DNA from: Mya arenaria
Lineage: Eukaryota; Mollusca; Bivalvia; Myida; Myidae
Length of the DNA stretch: 64,000 nucleotides
Direction: 5' to 3'
NCBI RefSeq assembly: GCF_026914265.1
Contig: NC_069124.1
Location: 15,707,088-15,771,087, forward strand
Positions 59,687-64,000 of this stretch are shown in pieces; positions within the stretch are counted from its first letter, which is position 1; each line of letters begins with the position of its first letter. A model generated the notes under the pieces. The model did no database searches. It was not told the origin of the DNA and was given only the letters and a program-made list of their open reading frames with translations. Position numbers and translations under genes: made by a program.

Positions 59687-62231
59687 CAGGGTTCGACACT
59701 AACAGTAGTCCGGTAGTCCGAGACTACCAGATTTATGGTCGGACTACAAGAAATTTTAAGTCAATAGTCCGTCGGACTACTAGAAGAAAGTAAATATCAC
59801 ATCAGTTAATTGAGCATAAAATCTTTATTACGCTTAAACTTGCGTAAAACGTGATGTCAAGAAGCCGATTATCACCGGTAAACACTCATTGTAAAGCTTG
59901 CCGAAGATGGCCGAGCAGTTCCGGACAACATGGACTGTTAACCGAATTCCGCGCGCATTTCGTTTAGCCTTTGGATTAATGTTTAAACCAGTCAGTAGAA
60001 TGTCTTTATTTAGAAAGGGAAAAACCATTTTCACACTCTATGGTGTGTTTTAATCGTCAGACATGTGCACCTCTGCTTAAATGTAGATTTGGGTCCAAGT
60101 GGCAGATTTTCTAAATCCCTTGCATTTTCAGTCAAAAACAATGAAAGATACGATGCAGATAAACACTTGACGGTTGTTACTATTTTTAGATTTTCTGAAA
60201 ATACGTCATGATTATTATGGTTTAGGGTATTGCCAAATGTCGGTGTTTATTTAAAGCAAACAGAAGGAACATTATGTCTGGCTTATGAAATCTTTTAAAC
60301 TGGCTTTTAGAAGAACAGCTGATAAATTAATCATACTGCCAAAACAGGTATAATGCAGTGTAAGTGCAGACGATGACAGAGTTGTGTGCTTTAATTTTCG
60401 CGCCAAAATGTAACATTTTATACATTGAAGCTAGGGCCAATAACAATTAACACCACGCCGATAGCGATAAGGCAACACCTACAGTGTCACATGACCTCTT
60501 AATTAAGGACCTCCGACAAATACCCAGAAGCAGACGATAATAATACAAAAGTTATAAATGACAATAAGATAAAAAATGCATGGAACATCGTAAAACAAAG
60601 CAATAAAACCAAGTATAACATTAAATAAGTTCATTGTTATTAATTGTATGCAATGTATAATTCAGGTAGAAAAATGTCTAGTCTTTAAAATAATTTATTT
60701 CTAAATAACATCGGAATTTTGTTATGTGGTACAATAACAGTCTCTATTTTAAAACTCAAATAAAGGGAAACAAAACATGTATTAATTTCCTATCCGAAAA
60801 TCAACAAAAAAAGATGTTTGTATAGATCCATTGTCAAACTCAATGGATTTCGCTGTTTTTCTTCCTTTTTCGATTCAGAATCACCTGTTTTATACAAGTG
60901 TAATGCATTATTATCATTATTTATATAACTACCTTATTGTTTCTCTCAATGAATAAATTTCCGTTTTAAATGAAATGCAAAACTGTTCTAACAATCAGCA
61001 TAGAAATTTTGAAACGACCATAGTCATTATACATGTAAAGGTTTTTACTTTGATTTGCATCATTTTAAAATATGATTTTATTTTATCTATACGTATATAC
61101 TTTTTGTGACCTTAAGCTATATATCAGATATTTAATTGAATTTAATAAAAAATGTAACTCACATAAATTGAGGTGTCTTTTTCACTAATATGTCAAACAA
61201 ACTCAAATGCAAATGTATATGCCTCGGTTTTAAAACTTTTTGCACAATAAGGAGACAAATTTCAAAATCAAACTAAATCGCAAGATATCATCAATATTGT
61301 ACACTAATTCTCATAATGACATTTCTTATGCTATTAAAACGGAAATATACATATATTATGTACGTTTACATTAAGACATTTTGAGATTTGAATTAGTCTA
61401 CTAAACAGTCCCTTGTTATCAATTATAATTTTAGCAGCATAAAGGGAAAATGTCAGTATTTCGGATTTCTTAAACTGTCTTTACTATCTCTCAATTATGA
61501 AACATAATTTGTGTTAAATATATATAACAGCGTAATTACACTACTGTTGATATGTGAGGATTGTCGGAGGTCATGGCGGATAGCAACGGCAACTGATAAG
61601 CCCTGCCTAATCTGGACGCTAGTTTGAGTGACAGGCAGCATCATGTTAATTGTTATCTTACACCCATACAAAAAATAATTAATAACACTTTCGGAATTTA
61701 TTTCATCATGTTTTTTTTAAGTATTATATGATATGTTGTTTAGATTAACAAAGAATACTGAATAGTAGGATGCCAATAATCAAATATTGCTTATCAGTAG
61801 GATGTCTGTCATTTGTGCCATAACTTAGCAACGATCTCAGTCGAGGTGTTTTAGTGTCAAGTGATTTATTGCAACATTTTCCTGAAAGTGACAGATTATG
61901 GGGTATTTTAGCATGGTTTTTATATTTTTAATCTGAGGTATTTTAGCATAAACATAGTTTTTAGCATTTTTTTGGTTTTAAAATTAAATTTAAAGGCCAA
62001 AAATTGTTTTGAAGAATGTGGAAATTTTAAGATTGAGACAGATAAAAATCATGACCAATCAAAGGGTTATACTGACAATGTTCTAAGAAGGCTAAGTCTC
62101 ACAAAACACTGAAGGAATCCGTTGCCGGCTTGCATTTTTATGGACTACCAGAGTTTTTTGCTGGACTACCCAGATTTGGGATCCAGTAGTCCGAGGGACT
62201 ACCTTGTGAAAAATGTTAGTGTCTAACCCTG
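59687..62231. mobile_element. 2.5 kb inverted-repeat DNA element nested in the Helentron-like element
   Basis: Ends CAGGGTTCGACACTAACA and the complement of CAGGGTTAGACACTAACA, flanked by GTTAT on both sides (59682-59686 and 62232-62236). Subterminal blocks (GTAGTCCGAGACTACC near the left, AGTCCGAGGGACTACC near the right) are also inverted. A further diverged inverted pair lies inside (about 60,440-60,517 and 61,562-61,650, sharing GACCTCCGAC). No transposase recognised, and the 5-bp duplication does not settle the superfamily. Confidence 0.78.
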
Positions 62232-62319
62232 GTTATAGTGAAAACTTAAAAAATCTGTGCAATATATGACAGGTGAGCTATGACAGGTGAGCAATTCAGG
62301 GCCATTTGGCCCTCTTGTT

Positions 62320-62420
62320 TTAAATCAAAATATTGCCTTCTGACGTAGCATTTATGACGCAATTTATCACGTGGTTTACACACACTGCAAACAGGAACTG
62401 ATTCCCAACACTTTAGTTCT
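62320..62420 (-). repeat. inverted partial copy of the 58,197 repeat
   Basis: The reverse complement matches 58,197-58,290 (AAACCACGTGATAAATTGCG and TAAATGCTACGTCAGAAGGC). It lies just outside the Helentron-like element. Confidence 0.6.
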
Positions 62421-63108
62421 TTAAGCATTCTGTGCAACTCTCCAAACTTGCCCCAGGGTCTGAAGTAAAAAAAAAAATGACCTCATAAATATTCTGCTTT
62501 GTGGCATGTTATTAAATGCTTGATCAACACATATCCACTGAATATTATATATATCTTAAAATGTCTGACCTCATCAAATGCAAAAGAATCAGTTACTACA
62601 ATTCAAAAAAAGATTTTGGTATTAATTTTCTGTCACATAGCTTAGACTTTAAAATTCTAATTAGCTCTTAAAACATGATTTAACATAAGTCATATATGCA
62701 CTTGCCACTTGACCATTACAAGTTAAAAGGCCATAAATCACTGACTGTGTAAATCACTGATGGTGCAATCAATTGGAAACAAATGGAAATATTACTAGAT
62801 TTTGATTGGATGCCTCCATTCAGAGTTTATTATATATCAGGATTTTGATCCAATCACATTGTGTGTTATACCTAATCTGATGACAAAACAATTTTTAGGC
62901 GGAGCTAAATTAGTCCCACCCAATCAAGAAAGGAACATTACTTTGAATTTGTGTCATTAAGAAACAAAACTCTTCCATATTTCTGTATATTTTCTAAGCA
63001 TTCTCGTTCATTTAGAATGTCAAGTGTCATCTTTGATCCCATTTCTAAATGTAAATAAAATCCCATATTGCTGTTAGCATTTCTTATTACATCATCATAT
63101 CATTTTAT
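62421..63108. other. no gene recognised
   Basis: AT-rich, nothing identified. Confidence 0.4.
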
Positions 63109-63159
63109 TATGCCCCCTTTTGAAAAAAGTGGGGTATATTGTTTTGCACATGTCGGTCG

Positions 63160-63190
<31 letters not shown>

Positions 63191-63670
63191 GGTCGGTCGG
63201 AATACCAAATGGTTTCCGATCAATAACTTGAGAACGCTTTGACCGAGGGACCTCATACTTGGTATGTGTATTGGTCATCACCAGCAGATGAACCCTATTG
63301 ATTTTGAGGTCAGTGGGTCAAAGGTCAAGGTCAGTGTGACCTTTACATGAAAAACGGTTTCCGATCAATAACTTGAGAACGCTTTGACCCAGGAACCTCA
63401 TACTTGGTAGGTGTATTGGTCATGACCAGCAGATGAACCCTATTGATTTTGAGGTCAGTGGGTCAAAGGTCAAGGTCAGTGTGACCTTAACATGAAAAAC
63501 GGTTTCCGATCAATAACTTGAGAACGCTTTGACCCAGGGACCTCATACTAGGTAGGCTTATTGGTCATGACCAGCAGATGAACCCTATTGATTTTGAGGT
63601 CAGTGGGTCAAAGGTCAAGGTCAGTGTGACTGTAAGCTGAAAAAAGGTTTTCTGATTGTCCATATTTTTT
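63109..63670 (+). mobile_element. Helentron-like element with 145-bp array
   Basis: TATGCCCCCTTTTGAAAAAAG starts a short hairpin, followed by a (GTCT)n/(GTCG)n stretch (63,153-63,200). A 145-bp unit then starts at 63211, 63356 and 63501, with a partial fourth at 63646 (marker GGTTTCCGATCAATAACTTG). Left microsatellite plus core tandem repeats is the layout described for bivalve pearl-type elements. Confidence 0.6.
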
Positions 63671-63724
63671 TTATCTTGTATTTGAGTAGTTTAGATTTAA
63701 TTTTGTGAATATGTTTTCTCTTGT

Positions 63725-64000
63725 TATGCCCCCCTTCGAAGAAGAGGGGTATATTGCTTTGCACAGGCATGTCGGTATGTCGGTCGGTCCGTCGGTAGAC
63801 CAAAGCTTGTCCGAGTGATAACTCAACAATTTCTGGTCGTATGGTCATCAAACTTCACATGAAGGTTGGGCCTGACCAGTAGATGACCCCTATTGATTTT
63901 GGGAGTCATCGGGTTAAAGGTCAAGGTCACAGTGACCTTTAATGGTAAAATAATTGAAAAGCTTGTCTGAGTGATAACTCAACAATGCCTGCACCCATGG
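63725..64000 (+). mobile_element. second Helentron-like copy, cut by the window end
   Basis: Starts TATGCCCCCCTTCGAAGAAG with a hairpin, then a GTCGGTCGGTCC stretch and a core unit starting at about 63,802 and again at about 63,957 (AAAGCTTGTCCGAGTGATAA), so the period is near 155 bp. It is related to the 63,109 element but a different subfamily. Confidence 0.6.

Larger units (their letters stand above)
58637..62318. mobile_element. Helentron-like non-autonomous element with 166-bp array and nested insert
   Basis: The left end has GCTCACCTGTCA (58638-58649) folding with GACAAGGTGAGCT. The right end has two copies of the complement TGACAGGTGAGC (62267-62278 and 62281-62292), then the hairpin AGGGCCATTTGGCCCT. 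Subterminal inverted repeats, a terminal hairpin and an internal tandem array are the hallmarks reported for Helentron-associated elements, including bivalve pearl-type elements. No Rep/helicase gene is present. Without the nested insert (59,687-62,231) it would be about 1.1 kb. Confidence 0.65.

Overview
This is an AT-rich, intron-rich metazoan window, most likely from a bivalve mollusc. Three things point there: tandem alpha-type nicotinic acetylcholine receptor (nAChR) genes, lineage-expanded cGAS-like (Mab-21 fold) genes, and several repeat families typical of bivalve genomes. These repeats include elements starting TAGCTCACCTG or TATGCCCCC with 145-166 bp internal arrays, and tRNA-derived SINEs. 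The species cannot be fixed from the sequence alone.

Layout. 1-13,950 (minus strand): two nAChR alpha-type subunit genes in tandem with the same exon plan. The downstream one (1-3,727) runs off the window before its last membrane segment. The upstream one (5,843-13,950) is complete at 514 residues over seven exons. Its 4.6 kb intron holds minisatellites, microsatellites and an inverted MITE pair. Its second exon sits in a 116-bp tandem array that has produced ghost copies of the exon end. 13,951-17,818: no gene, a second minisatellite array and a TTAA-flanked MITE carrying a tRNA-like sequence. 17,819-22,893: a fossil tyrosine-recombinase retroelement (DIRS/Ngaro class) with split direct repeats and a nested small direct-repeat element. 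25,452-28,259: a DNA transposon with 38-bp inverted ends and TTA target duplications, holding a SINE, a foldback MITE and a spliced RG-rich coding segment.

29,378-40,599 (plus strand): the cGLR locus. One intact three-exon gene of 553 residues keeps the nucleotidyltransferase catalytic motifs (GSS, ExD, D). A related second copy has in-frame stops. Between and beyond them are five extra copies of the family's short first exon (35,069; 36,392; 49,613; 50,201; 50,614). Most sit below a conserved AATATTCAG initiator-like motif, three remain open, and four keep the GTATGA donor. This array of orphan first exons and promoters is the most interesting feature here. A decayed nAChR fragment with intron homology to the complete gene lies at 47,090-47,995.

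48,000-64,000: almost gene-free. It holds Helentron-like non-autonomous elements with 166-, 145- and 155-bp arrays, a hAT-type MITE with a perfect 8-bp target duplication, a 2.5 kb inverted-repeat element nested in a Helentron-like element, foldback elements and a tRNA-like sequence.

The nAChR genes would give cation-selective ligand-gated channel subunits. The cGLR genes would act in cytosolic nucleic-acid sensing through cyclic dinucleotides. No functional link between the two groups is visible. Exon boundaries were placed by eye from splice signals, reading phase and paralogue comparison.
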